Of a stretch of 6,273 bases of DNA, positions 6,048 through 6,273 are shown one piece after another. Within the stretch, counting starts at the first letter, position 1. Every line of letters starts with the position of its first letter. Location of the stretch: the NCBI GenBank assembly GCA_003524335.1, contig DQHV01000062.1, positions 1,470-7,742 on the forward strand, in the 5' to 3' direction. This DNA comes from Candidatus Aminicenantota bacterium (GTDB lineage: Bacteria; Acidobacteriota; Aminicenantia; Aminicenantales; UBA8522). Position numbers and translations under genes: made by a program. The notes below the pieces were generated by a model that was not told where the DNA came from, made no database searches, and saw only the letters and a list, made by a program, of their open reading frames with translations.

Positions 6048-6273
6048 TTTTATGGAGCAAGCAAGGCAGCCATCGAAGCGTATACGAGAAGCATTGCCTG
6101 GGAGGTCGGCCGTCTCGGGATCACAGTCAATACAGTCGCGCCGGGACCCGTTCAAACCGGCTGGATGAGCGCTGAACTGGTGGACACGGTATTGCCAGAT
6201 ATTCCCCTCGGACGAGTCGGCATCCCCGAAGACATCGCCGACGTCATTGTCTTCCTCGCCTCAGAGCAGGCCC
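6015..6273 (+). pseudogene. 5'-truncated short-chain dehydrogenase/reductase (also cut by window end)
   Basis: The frame encodes the C-terminal part of an SDR oxidoreductase: the active-site YxxxK as YGASK (6051-6065), then AIEAYTRSIAWE, the conserved NTVAPGP (6129-6149) and PLGRVGIPEDIADVIVFLAS near the right edge. These are hallmarks of classical FabG-like SDRs, which use NAD(P)H to reduce or oxidise carbonyl/alcohol groups. The Rossmann-fold N-terminus (TGxxxGIG nucleotide motif, NNAG, catalytic Ser) is absent. The frame has a TGA at 6012-6014 and no ATG, GTG or TTG between it and the active-site Tyr. The other two plus-strand frames upstream carry no SDR-like sequence, so a single frameshift does not explain it. 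Upstream DNA is instead the promoter and 5' region of the divergent GGDEF gene. It is therefore a remnant or one side of an assembly junction. Substrate and pathway cannot be told. Confidence 0.8.

Noticed and set aside
5917..6175. Two overlapping plus-strand frames upstream of and across the SDR region
   Set aside because: Neither shows any SDR-like or other family feature; they run out of frame through clear SDR coding sequence and antisense to the GGDEF promoter.
1..6273. CRISPR arrays, tRNA or rRNA genes, transposases
   Set aside because: No regularly spaced repeats, no tRNA-like cloverleaf sequence, no rRNA signatures and no transposase or integrase motifs were seen on either strand.

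Overview
The window comes from a GC-rich bacterium. The lipoprotein with a clean lipobox and a membrane diguanylate-cyclase-type protein with a large extracytoplasmic sensor domain suggest a diderm (Gram-negative-type) cell. No feature fixes the phylum. The gene content (a lexA-led translesion polymerase operon and an LPGN-type GGDEF protein) would fit a deltaproteobacterial, acidobacterial or candidate-phylum genome, but that is only an inference.

Region 1 (1-3703, minus strand, GC-rich) is an SOS mutagenesis operon read in the order lexA, dinB, dnaE. LexA carries the winged-helix DNA-binding domain and the Ala-Gly/Ser/Lys self-cleavage machinery. DinB is a full-length Y-family polymerase with all catalytic carboxylates. 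The third gene is a C-family polymerase (DnaE2/ImuC-like), open from its start at 1750 to the left edge of the window, so its 3' half is missing. The dinB-dnaE gap is 6 bp and the lexA-dinB gap is 60 bp. A TTGACA-17-TATTGT promoter sits just ahead of lexA, and a direct repeat (ATGGTGAACA / ATGGTAAACA) covers the expected transcription start. This repeat is a candidate autoregulatory LexA operator. Together these point to DNA-damage-inducible translesion synthesis.

Region 2 (about 3830-5990, minus strand, visibly AT-richer) holds a two-gene unit: a HAMP-GGDEF membrane protein driven from a good TTGACC-17-TATCAT promoter, followed by a small outer-membrane-type lipoprotein with a TPR-like segment and a C-terminal coiled coil. 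The pair looks like an envelope-sensing/c-di-GMP signalling unit. The GGDEF domain departs from the consensus at the signature and at a guanine-binding residue.

Region 3 (about 5990-6273, plus strand) holds the C-terminal part of a short-chain dehydrogenase/reductase. It begins abruptly just before the YxxxK active site, with an in-frame stop and no start codon upstream, so it is a 5'-truncated remnant. Short direct and inverted repeats lie at the junction. The base-composition change and the broken gene mark this as a rearrangement boundary.
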